Source of the DNA: Rotaria macrura
Taxonomy: Eukaryota; Rotifera; Eurotatoria; Philodinida; Philodinidae
DNA: 64,000 nucleotides
Direction: 5' to 3'
NCBI GenBank assembly: GCA_900239685.1
Contig: OENT01000280.1
Location: 62,001 to 126,000, forward strand
Part shown: one piece after another, positions 1 through 11,608 of the stretch
How the letters are laid out: each line of letters begins with the position of its first letter
Numbering within the stretch: position 1 is the stretch's first letter
Translations under genes and position numbers: made by a program
The notes under the pieces: model-generated
What the model was told of the DNA's origin: nothing
The model's input: the letters and a program-made list of their open reading frames with translations, nothing else
Database searches by the model: none

Positions 1-3000
1 CACTAGTTTGACCAAATGTATTTGGATTTACAGAATGAGATGTTCCGTCTCGTGGATTTCGTTGTTTTCCAAGCATTGTTTCTAATCTCCTTAGTAGAAT
101 CGGTACGTTTCTTGAAAATAATTCATTAGTTGTTAAATCAATACATGACGAACGAATATTTTTACGCAAAAAGTTGAGTGTCGTCATAGGTAATTTTGTC
201 GGTATAAATGTATTTATTTGTTCATCGAGACTCTGATTTGAATTCATAATATTGTTTGCATGATAATATTTCATATGTCTTAATAAGACAACAAGAATAG
301 GTTTTTGATAAATTTCACATAATCGTAATTCATTTAAGCAATGTTCATTAAGAAAATATTTCGGTGTTAAACATACGATCATCACACGACAGTGACGAAT
401 ATCACCTGGACCCATCACTCGACGATTTTCACTTGACGCTGTCGTTGCTGTCGTCGTTGCTGTTGTCATCGATGGATGAAAACCATGAATATACGAATCA
501 GTCACGTTCAAAGATGAAGCTTTCGAGTGAATTTTCGGTAAACGATGGCTGAAAATAAAATGTGCAAATTCAAACGCCATCGATAGCTGAGAAAGATTTT
601 TTTTGAAAAAAAGCTTCTTCAATAAACTCTACTTCTCGTTTTATACTTCACTCTGAAATAGACAGATAACTACTGGTTGATGAAGCACCGTTTTTTTTCT
701 ATCCCGTGAGAACGTTTCATGGCAGGCAGTAAAACGGGATGCAGGCAGCAACACATGAGAGGACATATTCGTGTTGCCATATTTCAGAAATGGTTTAAAG
801 TTTTTTTTGTAACCGAGATTTCTTGTCTTTATACAAACTGTGGGTAAGCTATGGTACCATCTTGCCCAAAAAATGTATGCTACTGATTAGATTAGTAGTC
901 AAATGATTTTCCTACGTTAGTTTGTCATCAAATGTGTTTATTTCACTAATATCGAGCACTTACGGGATTCAGTAGCTAAAGGTCGAAAACGAGAATATTG
1001 AAACCTTGCAAAATGTCGAACTTGCAAATCCTTTCTTCTCGCAACTTTCATTTTCGTCCTAACTGTTGTTTTGCGAGCACATTTGTCGTGTTAGATGGTT
1101 TTAATCGAATCTTAGAGAAATGTTTTCTTCTCAACAAGGACTTATAGTGTTTGACTCATTGCTACCTTATTTATAGTTACGATTAAGAATGAAATCAATC
1201 ATACTCTGCGGAGGAACTATAAAAGGGGCCTTCCATTAAAAATTTTTTATCAAAACAATGCTGCCGGGCAAAGTCAATGTCTTAGTATTACGTTCAATAG
1301 CTTTCTTTTCTTCGAAGGAACTATATTGTTTTCTAGCAACCATTCATGTTCTCAACAGTAAAATATAAATGAAAGATGAAGCTAAGTAATTCACTTTAGT
1401 CGTTAAATTTCTTTCAATTAATTATTTATGTCAAACATAAAAGTTAATATATAGAATGATCTCTCAATGTGTAATCTCCTAGATTAGTCGAGATATCGAT
1501 TCATTCCTATGATGTAGAGAAAGTCTTTTTACTTCCAACGACGTTTTTCAAAGCATGATAACAACTGTTCAAAATACTTTCAGATGTACACACGCATTTT
1601 TCGATAGACTATTCTTTCCTATCGGTATTTGTCTTTTCTAATTGAGAATTCCGATACGTTTCTATAATGGCACATATGCTAGCAAAATATTGTCTATTCC
1701 AAACTTAGATCTTGTTATAGATAAGTGATAACAAATGAATCGATTCTGGCTCATTATTTATTGTAAGAAAGAAAATTAGTCTAAGTTCCCAATCTTCGAA
1801 AATGAAGAAAAGTATACTGGAAGGGCTGAATTCACCGCTTCAAACACACTTTGTTATTCAAGTATAGATCTTCTCGAGAAAAAGATTACCATGAAGAGAG
1901 AGTAGTGATCTCATATTTATATATATATATGGTTTAATAAATTCTGAATATTTCTTAGATGGTTTCTTGTAACACACTACTATTTAGTATTCGGTGTAAA
2001 ATAAGTATTCGTATAATAAGTCAATGAGAATCAAAGCCTTAAGACGAAACTATTGATCCATTATTCTTGCATTCTGTATTTTCGATTGAATCATCTTCGA
2101 GTTTATTTAAAAGAAAATTCTTGACATGGATTAAAATGTCTTCTTTGAATCTTAAAAAATCTGATTATGCATTGGCTACTTCTTGTATGTATGATTATTA
2201 AACAGCATACAAGATAAAACATTTTCTAATCTACATCAAACATCATAAAGTTAGAAATCTTGAAGTATTTTTTATGTGCTTCTATATCATTTGAATTTCA
2301 AGATTTTTCAATATTCTAACAATAAGGCTTCAAAACAAACATTGATGGAAGATATTTTTCAGTATTTTTTGTCAATCAACGTGAATATAATATTCTAAAA
2401 ATAAACTGAGAAATCGGACAAAGTCAATTTTTTTAATTAAATTCCTGTATGTCATCCATACAGAAAAGAGATGTCTCACCGAGAACTTTTTTCCTAGTTG
2501 AATTTTTAAAATCTATTACAAAACTGGCTTGCTCAATTATTCGATAGTTTAATACTTGAAAATAACTCACGTTTCCTTGTCTCGATTGGTCGTATTTTGA
2601 AATAGTGTTGTTTGAATACCAGTATGAAAATGGTTTGTTTCAAGGACGAATATAAGTCGTTCGATAGCATGAATAACATTCCATTTTTCATTCGTTTTCG
2701 AATAACTTAAATAAACAAAGCGAACATTCTCCGGATCATCTAGATTAAAGAAAAATATATTATGTTTTTTTCTTTTCTGTTTTTCAGATAAAAAATTTTC
2801 GTTTTTCTATTTTACTTTCATCCAATGTCGAAGATAGTTTTGGTTTCAAATTACTATTATATGTTGCTATACTAACTAAAGGTCGAACTGTTTGTTTCAG
2901 TTTTTGGACATAGTCATCGGGTTCTTCTGAAGAAAGCATTTGTGGACGAAGATATGCATGTAAAATTGAAAGACTATCGTGTAATGATTGATGCATAAAG

Positions 3001-4457
3001 TCAACGGATGGATAATCAGCTAATTTTTGCAAAAGAAAACAATAATTGATTTACTAAAAATTGACAAAAGAAACATGATTATACCGAGGAGAGCACGAAT
3101 CGATGATCGCATATTGATCCAAACATGATCTATATAAATTGTAACAATAGGTTTTTCTAACCATTCGGCCAAGGCTAATTCATGAAATGCAAATGTTGAA
3201 CGACACGATTTTGATGTTAGTATGAAAATAATATCTTTTGTTCGAGCCATCACAGGTCCATTTAAAGCTAGAAATTCATGTTTGTTTTTTCCATATCGTG
3301 GATTATGCGTAAAAACCTGAAATAAAATCAACAAGAGATGGATTGATTGATCGATTCAATGGAATAATTCACAGAATTAATTTACTCGAAACTTTTTATC
3401 TTTCAAAAAATTCGAAATTTCATTTGCTATCGGAAGATCTTCGGGATCGTAAATTAAATAGACATAGTCAGTTTTTCCTTTTATTTTTTTTGCTTCATGA
3501 TGCCATTGAGGTCGATTTTGTCGCTCACGATGAATAGTTTCTAAGAACATAAAAGTTAAAACACATAAACGAAAGAAATTCTAATAATCTTTCGATTTCT
3601 AACAAAGAAACTAGTTCACATACGTATCACGTGTTCAATTAATAATTGTCGAGTTTTCCGATTATTCATTTGAAAATAACCTTTCAATTCATTTTCAGTG
3701 CATGCTAATAATAAGTATCCATCGATTTGTTTTTCAGCAAATATTTCTCGACTTGCTTGTTGTACACCAACACGAGTTAGAAATAATTGAATTTCTTTCG
3801 TTGTCCAAGAACATATTTGCTTAGTACTTCCGTCATTTATTTTAGGTTCATCTATTATCAAATGACTTTGAATAGAAACAATCTGTTTATATGGTAACAA
3901 TTTCGGTAATAACGCTTCCAAAATGATTGATATACGTTCTTCAACTTCTAGCATCGATTCTGTTCTAGTAAATACATGAAAAAAATCTGCTCGAGCACGT
4001 AAATACGTGTAATCATGACATTCATCTAATAAAATAACAAATAAACCATAAACAGTTGTTGAATTTGAAAGAAGTTTTCTATCCATAATAGCTTTTGATT
4101 CAATAGTCATCAAACGTTGTTGCTGACATGTACTTGATAATATCAAAAGACTACCCATGGATAAATCGATGGCTTCAAGACGATCAGCAAACCATGTAGC
4201 CGACTAAATATGAAAGAAAAGCAGAATCATCAATCAGAAAATCAACGTTAAATTTAAATATTCACCCTATCAGAATGTACTGCCTGACAATGATCAAACC
4301 AAATAACATCTTCACCTAAACCATTTTGTACTAGTTGCTCATAAAGTTTAATCACGAAATATCGTTCAATAAAACCAGTTTGATTTGAATATGACAAATA
4401 GATCGGCGGTATTGAACGAAGCGCTGTACGCGTTGCTGTAAGCTCTTCAGTAGCCAT
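1..4457 (-). CDS. multi-TIR protein with a central SAM domain (TIR-SAM-TIR-TIR), 3' end outside window
   Basis: Hand-built exons, all phases agreeing: 4266-4457, 3624-4203, 3386-3540, 3085-3316, 2816-3019, 2571-2739, 1-548 (open at the window edge), about 693 codons. Residues ~15-190 form a TIR-like fold beginning PPIYLSYSNQTG. Residues ~190-257 are a SAM domain (SWTTKEIQLFL to YLLLACTENELKGYF). A second TIR lies at ~280-430 (DYVYLIYDPEDLPIA, then KDIIFILTSKSCRS and FHELALAEWLEKPIV). A third lies at ~455-670 (RFVYLSYSKTNEKW, then CRVMIVCLTPKYF and CLNELRLCEIYQKPI). TIR domains either scaffold immune signalling or cleave NAD+; SAM next to TIR recalls SARM1, but there is no ARM region and the order differs. 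Glu residues stand where the SARM1-type catalytic Glu would be in TIR2 and TIR3; activity is inference. The last join crosses a 2-kb gap and is the weakest; the 548-1 part could be a separate gene starting at an ATG near 581. Confidence 0.72.
549..2570 (-). other. putative 2-kb intron of the TIR/SAM gene
   Basis: AT-rich sequence with no long reading frame. The minus-strand left end is a clean donor (GTGAGT after ...GACAAGGAAAC) and the right end is ATTTTATTTTCAG; phases match. The alternative is an intergenic spacer between two TIR genes. Confidence 0.5.
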
Positions 4458-6242
4458 GAATTCTTTGTACTCTCGCTCTTCTTTTTCTTGTAACTACTAC
4501 AATCTTTTTTTATTAATTGAAGAAAAAGAAATCATTGAAAATTGAAGTGAAAAAAAAAGTACGTCTCTCGTCGTCATCGCCTCGAGCTACTTTTTACTCG
4601 ATTGATTGTCTATGGTAGCAACATGAACTGATGTTTCAATGAAAATTGATCAGTTTCTCCTAGTAAAAAAATCTTGTTTTCTCGTTTGTTTTTCTATTTC
4701 ACATCATCACCTTCTGACTTTTCAACATCAGATAGGATATGAGTTAAATGATGAGTGCCACCACCCATTTCCTGACTGACACTTCAATTTCTATATTTAT
4801 CCTTGATTGATATGTCACTAGAGTAGTCTGCAGTTGATTCGAGTGGATCTGTCATCATTTACGTTCATTGTTGCTAATGTTAGTCCACGTGTTACTATAT
4901 GACCATTTATTTATTGTACTCCTGGGAAATAGAAACAGCTATTTATAATAAAACTATTGTTTTTGACGTTAAACGTATGTATACGGTTAAGGTCACGCAT
5001 TGTCAATCATTATCAATGCAATGTCTATCTCATGATTGGTATGTGTAGCAACAGATGAACACGTTTAGATATCGATTGAGAAGAATGAATGAATATGATG
5101 ATCCGTTTACAGACTAGCAATTTGAGAGGAGGAAAAAGGGAAAGAAAAAAAATTCATTCAATTCATCGTGTGACAAATTGAACTGAACTTGACGTTGACA
5201 GCAATTCGATTGCTTTCTTAGTTCCGGACACACCCTGATAGATTTTCAAGAATGAAAAGTCAAGGATTTCTTTCTAATATAAATAATCAAAAAAAAAATC
5301 AATCGTCCCAATAAATGAAGATTGGCATGTCATGATAGAGAACAATTATTAGGTTTTTTTCTTTTTCGTTCAATTGCATATTCTATTTCCTATCTTATTC
5401 ATACAATTGATAACATATGAGACACAATTCAAGTGATGCAGCTGATTCTCATTGTATAGAGCTGTTTCACATTAGAAATTATCAATATAATGACGACAAA
5501 TCGATAAGTTACATGTCAATATTTGATGTCACTCACACTCACATATATATGTACATATATATGTATTGTTATCACATTCTTATTACTTTAAATTGAGTAG
5601 ATACTTCGGTTTAGTTCGCATTCTCGGACTTCTTGTTTCATATTTAAAACGTCGCCGACAAGTAGACAGACCGTAGGGCGTAATCGTATAGCCATACATC
5701 ATCATTTCTTGTCTTCAAACGGGGCGTTTAATGGTTGACCCGATCGATTTAAAGTCGTTTCTTTTTTCATCCGTGTCGAACGCGTGACAGAAATATGTGT
5801 TTGAATAGGTCAAAAATGAATAACAACTATCGTTATCAATCAAACGAAAAAAAAGAAAAGCAACTAGAAAAGAGGAGTGAACAAACAGAGTTGAATAGCT
5901 CATAAAAATAACGAACGTCATAAAATAAGTTCAAACAAACAAAAAACACATACACATATATACATGTGTGTGTGTGTGTGTGTGCACGACTATCCATTAA
6001 ATGACGCCTCTTCTCTTTCTAATCAATCAAACTTTTCAAAGATGAAACTCATTTGATTTTATAATAGCAGAAACTCTACTAATGCAATTCAATTTCGATT
6101 TAATAATAATTTAATTTATTTTCCCTTTTCATCTGTATACAATGTTACTTATACATAAAACAAGCACAAGACGAAACAACACAAGAAAAAGACAGAACAG
6201 AAATATAAAAAAAAGAACAAAAGAAATTTCGTATCAATATAG
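4458..6242. other. intergenic spacer
   Basis: Upstream region of the TIR/SAM gene and downstream region of the TRIM gene. AT-rich with no supported gene. It holds a palindromic AT stretch near 5535-5565 and a (TG)n microsatellite at 5965-5984. Confidence 0.7.
5965..5984. repeat. (TG)n microsatellite
   Basis: Ten uninterrupted TG units in the spacer just downstream of the TRIM gene. Confidence 0.9.
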
Positions 6243-9200
6243 CTACAATTCATGACTTGTATGCGTTGGAGGATCAAGTCCTGAGACGACTGTTAGCTGT
6301 ACATTTTTGTTTAAACTAACGGCCGGATAATATACGCCCCCTTGTGTCAAATTTGCAAATGCTATCGGACCATGTGGTTCATCATTGATGTAGAAACTTA
6401 ATGTACCATTGTTTAAATCTAGAAGAACACCAATTACTGAGCCTACAGTTATTCCACCATTAATACGATTTGTATGTTGTCCATTGTGCATGAACCAGGA
6501 ACGTTGAGAATCAATATACATACACCATGATTTCGAATCTTTACCTAAACATATTCATATTTCAAATGAGAAGTATAAGAATAGATTCAGAAAAAGTAAA
6601 ATCATATCATCTACCTAACATGTTTTCCTTTAAAATATCAAAACGAGCAACACCAAATGCTGGATCAGGTTTATCATCGTAACGTTGTACTGTTATTTCC
6701 CAATAATGTATACCTTTACGAAAACCTCTTGAACCGAGTGCAACACGTTCTTGTGAACTGAGACATGTTATAGTATCAAAAGTGTAATGATTATCATTAG
6801 TTAATGATGATGATAAATTTGATAAAAATTGTATATCCGGATGGGCTGTTCTCGGGTTAAATGTAAACCAATAAACTACACAGATTGAAAAAAGAGAAAC
6901 CCCAAAACAAAGAAAATATGAATATCCTGTTTGATTTGTTTACATACCGGAAGATGAATGAAGCGTTATACATTCGCTATAGGCACTTTCACCTGCTTGA
7001 TTATACGCTTTTACTCGTGCCGTGTAGACATTCGATGGTAGAAGTCCATCAACTGCACACATTGTTTCAGTACCATCATATACTTCCTGTAAGAGAGAGA
7101 ACATTATTTATTCAAAAAACAAATATTCGTTTGTTATTGTACCCGAAATTCTGATGTAAACGTTCCATCGTCCAATTCAAGAATAAAGCCTTGTATCGCT
7201 CCAACATCACGCATCGACCATGCAAGTGTTCCAGAAATCGTTCCCGATTGTTCATCATGGCATACACATTGTTCGGCAATGAAACGTGGAGATAAGGGTG
7301 CTAAGAAAAAGAAGAAATGAAGAACATCAATTTACGTAATACAACGTCAATATTAGCTCATTCGATTAAGACACATATTAAAAGCATTGTTCATTTATTG
7401 TTAATCGAACACTCTTATTCTCTCACTGGAGGGAAAAGAAAAGAACCTTGAAAGGCATGAAAGGAAATCCGTACATGCCAGTTACTACGAGAAATCTCTT
7501 AACATCATATAAAAAGAAGTATTTCCGTCTAATGATAAAATCTTTCTTTTTTCTTCTTCTATAGATTCAAAAAGAGAAAAAAGAAATCAAGGTCAACATT
7601 GATCACACATTGATAATATGAGACATATGTAAGAAAAAAAAAATAATGATAACTTCAATCAATCGAATATTATCCGGAAATCTCTTTTCAAGCTCAAATT
7701 AACATGAAACATGTGTCGATTAATTCATTAATCCATGAATAATTCATCACAGTCAGTCAACAATCGACAATAGTTTCTTTTCTTTTTTTTCGTATTTCAA
7801 TTTTAAAATAAACAAAATCTGCAACTTATTTGTATGACGTAACTTAAACAAGGACGAGAGTATTCGCAGATGTACGTTGTTCAATCTTTTCTTTGTTTAT
7901 ACATTATCTTGTTTATCAAAAAAACACAAAAAAGTTTCTTTCTTGATCAAAAACAAAAGAGAAAAGCGATTATATGAACATTTATATACCGCAAAGATGT
8001 CTGCGGTAACTTTATATTTCTAGTATTTAGATGAGTGTTGTGTCTGGGTAAATATAGATAGAACATGCTAATTGTTTCTTTGTATAAAACAGAAGCTCAA
8101 TCGAGAAAATTCTTTTATCAAACATAAATTGATTAGACAATATTAGTTCGGATGATTTGTTTATATATAAATAGATTTCTTTGGGTGTTTACTATTGATC
8201 TTACGTTTTATTTGTTGGAATTGTAAGCGATGAATTTCTCGATAAAGACACTCAGTATTGTATGTAAAATCGAATTCGTACGATGTATGTGCTTTGCATT
8301 CATATTCATCGGAAAAACTTCCATATATTGATGAACATTTACTATTTAAACCATGGCATACCTTGAAAAGAAAGAAAATGTTTAAAGTATTAGTATGAAA
8401 ATATATCTGGATCATTCATTCAATTAAGAAATAACGTACTTGAAGATAAGCATATGGATCGAATTCTTTCAATGCTTCAACTGAAAATTGTAAAAAACCT
8501 GTTGTTCTTTGTATATGTGCATTATATGTTGAGTATTGCTGATGTATTAAAGAGATTTTTCGTTCAATTTCTTTGTTTACATAACTTAATAGTTCTTGTT
8601 TTTTATTTTCAAGTGTAAGAATAAGATTATCAATATCATCGATTAGATTTTTTTCAAATATTTCACCATTTTTCTATAGAAAAATAAAGGACATAGAAGA
8701 AAATACTTAAATCATTCTCGTGAGAATAGTCTTTTTTTTTATTGTTTGATGGATTTGTTCATTCAATCGTCTTCATCATCGAAATGATTGTATCAAGAGA
8801 AATATGATGATGTTGTTACGTTACTTTAGCTTCTTATCCTTGCATGTATTCACATCCGACATGCACATCTCTTGAGAGACAGAAACAGAGAAGAAAAAGA
8901 GATTCTTCTAACAAGGTTATTTTGTTTGAATGATGGATCTAATGAAGCATACGACTAATAGTCATTAGCCATTGTCGAACGAATCAGAAGAAGAAAAGAG
9001 ATCAGATTTATTTGCCTTCTAACATTAAAATAAAACCAATACCAGGTGATGTGACGATTAATTTGTCTCTCAGTTGGATTCGATTTATTTAATCGAATGA
9101 TAAAATAAATATATGAACTGAATATGACCTTCACTAATAAATGACTAGACGATTGACCATCTGCCTTGATTATCTCTATCTATGTTAACCTCCTGCTAGC

Positions 9201-11608
9201 TGTCTTCAACTTTCTTTTTCTTCTACTTATACCATCATCTAAGAAGAAGAATGATCGGATCTTATCAGAAGTAAATTACCTTGATATAGTCTGGATATAG
9301 CTTCAATTTGGCTAGAAATTCGGCACCATGTTTAGCCTTTTCCGATAAGCATTGCAGTTGTGATGACAATTGAGTCTAGACACAAGGACAGACATTAAAA
9401 AAAAATTCTTCTTTTCAGTTTCTTCGTTAGTAAGACAAAAAAATTGATGGATAATAGAAAAAGTAAAATAAAAATTGAGAGAGGTGTCACCGATTCACAT
9501 TATAAATTCGATACAATAAGAAAGTGATTTATGCATATACATACATTTCCGTCGATTGCATCATCCTACTTTTTTTTCAATTTACATAGTAATATTTCTT
9601 GGGAAGACAAGCGGAACAAGAAAATCCGAAGTTTGTATTAGAATAAAAGAGGGAGAAAAGAAATGACACTTCACCTCGTGCTAGAACAATAATAGTTTAG
9701 ATAGCACACACAGAGATATATATATATATACATATACGGCCATCAAAAAGAATCTTGCCGCTCGAGCGAGAGTGGTCATCCGGTCTCTTTCCCATTGTTT
9801 GCATCGCTAATTGAAAAAAGAGAAGTAGAATTATTCTTTTTCCGCGTTTTTTCTTTCTCATTAATAATGAAAAAATAAGAAACGAGATGATGATAGACAT
9901 GGGACAATGGTCAGATTAGATGAATACTCACATGCACATACCCAAGAGAAAAAAAACTGAATCAAATGTCTTTCATGATGCTACGTTATGTAACAGGTGA
10001 AAAGTTCAAAGACTATATTCAGTAGTGAATCCTCCAAGGAAGTTTTTAAATGAATATACACTTTTTGCCTCGTTAATTTTCAAAAACAATACTCATACTC
10101 CATCATCTATCATCATTTAAAAACTCTAAACACAATGAGATGAATTGTTATGATTGTCTATTGAACTGATAGGATATGCGATTGATCTTTATGACATGCG
10201 CACGCGTGAGCACTCAGGCCGACGCCTTCGTCTTTGTCAGGGTCATCAGTTGAAACAAATTCTTATTGTCTTCTCGCTCGAGTGACAACAGATGCGCTCA
10301 AGTATATACATATATGTACGAGTGGGAAAAGGAGGCAACATGTTCAACTATTTGGAATATTATAGAAAGCAAAAGACATTAGTCAGCACATTTCCTGTTT
10401 TTTGTCTTTGTCCCATGAGGATCGGAAATGTGTCCGTCGTTCGAATTTCATTCTTCTTCTCTCTGTCTCTTTAGCTCACTCCATTTTTTTTTATAAAAAA
10501 GAAAACGAGAAAGAAAATGCGAGAAGGTCGCCTCAGGGCTAACTGACCATTCTCACGAGAAAGCAAGAAGACGGATGTGATCTTGACCGTATGTATGTGC
10601 GTGATAAGAGTTTTGTCTGGACTATAGTGAACTTAACTGGACAGACACAGACGAGAGTTGATTAAAAAAAGAAAGAAAGAAAGAACGACTTCCGTTGGAA
10701 ACATGCAATCACCGAACCTTCATTTTTACCTTATATAGTTTAGCGGCCTGTTGAATAGGTACAACATCATGGTTCGTATGCGCCAAACATTGTTGACAGC
10801 ATTCCAATCGACAATGTAGACAATAACAGGCTGCTAAACGATTTGAATGTTCATGACAAAAGCTTTTCTCATTGGAAACATTCGAAAAATGTTGTAAGGC
10901 ATCGAGAAAGTTATGTTTTGAATACGGACCACGCATTGGATGATATTGCTCACGACATTGATCACAATATCCAATTCGACATTGTTCACAGATACGTGTG
11001 ATTATTCGTTCTTCTGAAGGTCGACATAATTGACACTTTGGTGTTTGTTGCTGTTGTTCAGAAGATTTTTCTCCAAGATATCGATCAATAATATCAGCTA
11101 GGAGACGATTTTTCGGTAAACTTTTTATACCCGATGTATCCATGAAGATTATTTTCGAACAGACAGGACATTGTAAACAAGTTGAATATGATTTATTTGT
11201 TTGGTGACGATTTGGTGTTGTCGATAAGAATGATGATGATGATGATGTAGATGATATTTCAGGCAAAGCTGGTGGTAAAAGTATGCTCGATGGACGACTG
11301 GAAGACGATATTGAAGATGATGATGATGACGACGATGATGATGATGATGATGACGATGAACTAGATGATGATGGTGAATGTCGATTTATAAGAACACCTG
11401 AATCATTGTCACTTGTTAAGGAAAGTTTATCTAGATCGGATGCAAACGATGTTGACGATACATCAAGTGCAGATTGATTATGACGGTGTTCATTTGTCGT
11501 TTGAATTGAAGTCAAGGCACACGTATAGCATAGAGAATGAGTACATGGTAAATAAACAGGTGAGCGATAATATTCTTTACATGATGGACAACGAAGTTCG
11601 AGATCCAT
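6243..11608 (-). CDS. TRIM9: TRIM9/TRIM67-type RING E3 ubiquitin ligase (RING, two B-boxes, coiled coil, FN3, SPRY)
   Basis: Eight exons: 10730-11608, 9280-9375, 8440-8673, 8205-8361, 7143-7300, 6948-7086, 6615-6875, 6243-6544; 2226 bp, 741 aa, all phases consistent. The N-terminus is a RING ([20 protein letters not shown]) split by a long disordered insertion before CPVCSKIIF, as in vertebrate TRIM9/67. Two B-boxes follow (CQLCRPSEE..., [13 protein letters not shown]). Exons 2-4 are coiled coil/COS region, exons 5-6 FN3 ([27 protein letters not shown]), exons 7-8 SPRY ([52 protein letters not shown]). The family marks substrates with ubiquitin at neuronal membranes and microtubules; TRIM9 works with netrin/DCC signalling in animals. 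A run of about 28 serines (~11300-11370) sits in the insertion. One gene may stand for both vertebrate paralogues. Intron 1 (9376-10729) is 1.35 kb and empty of genes. Confidence 0.93.

Noticed and set aside
364-552. Plus-strand 62-codon frame rich in Ser/Leu
   Set aside because: Antisense shadow of the TIR exon on the minus strand.
11283-11477. Plus-strand frame with a poly-aspartate run
   Set aside because: It is the antisense of the poly-serine stretch in the TRIM9 exon 1 coding sequence.
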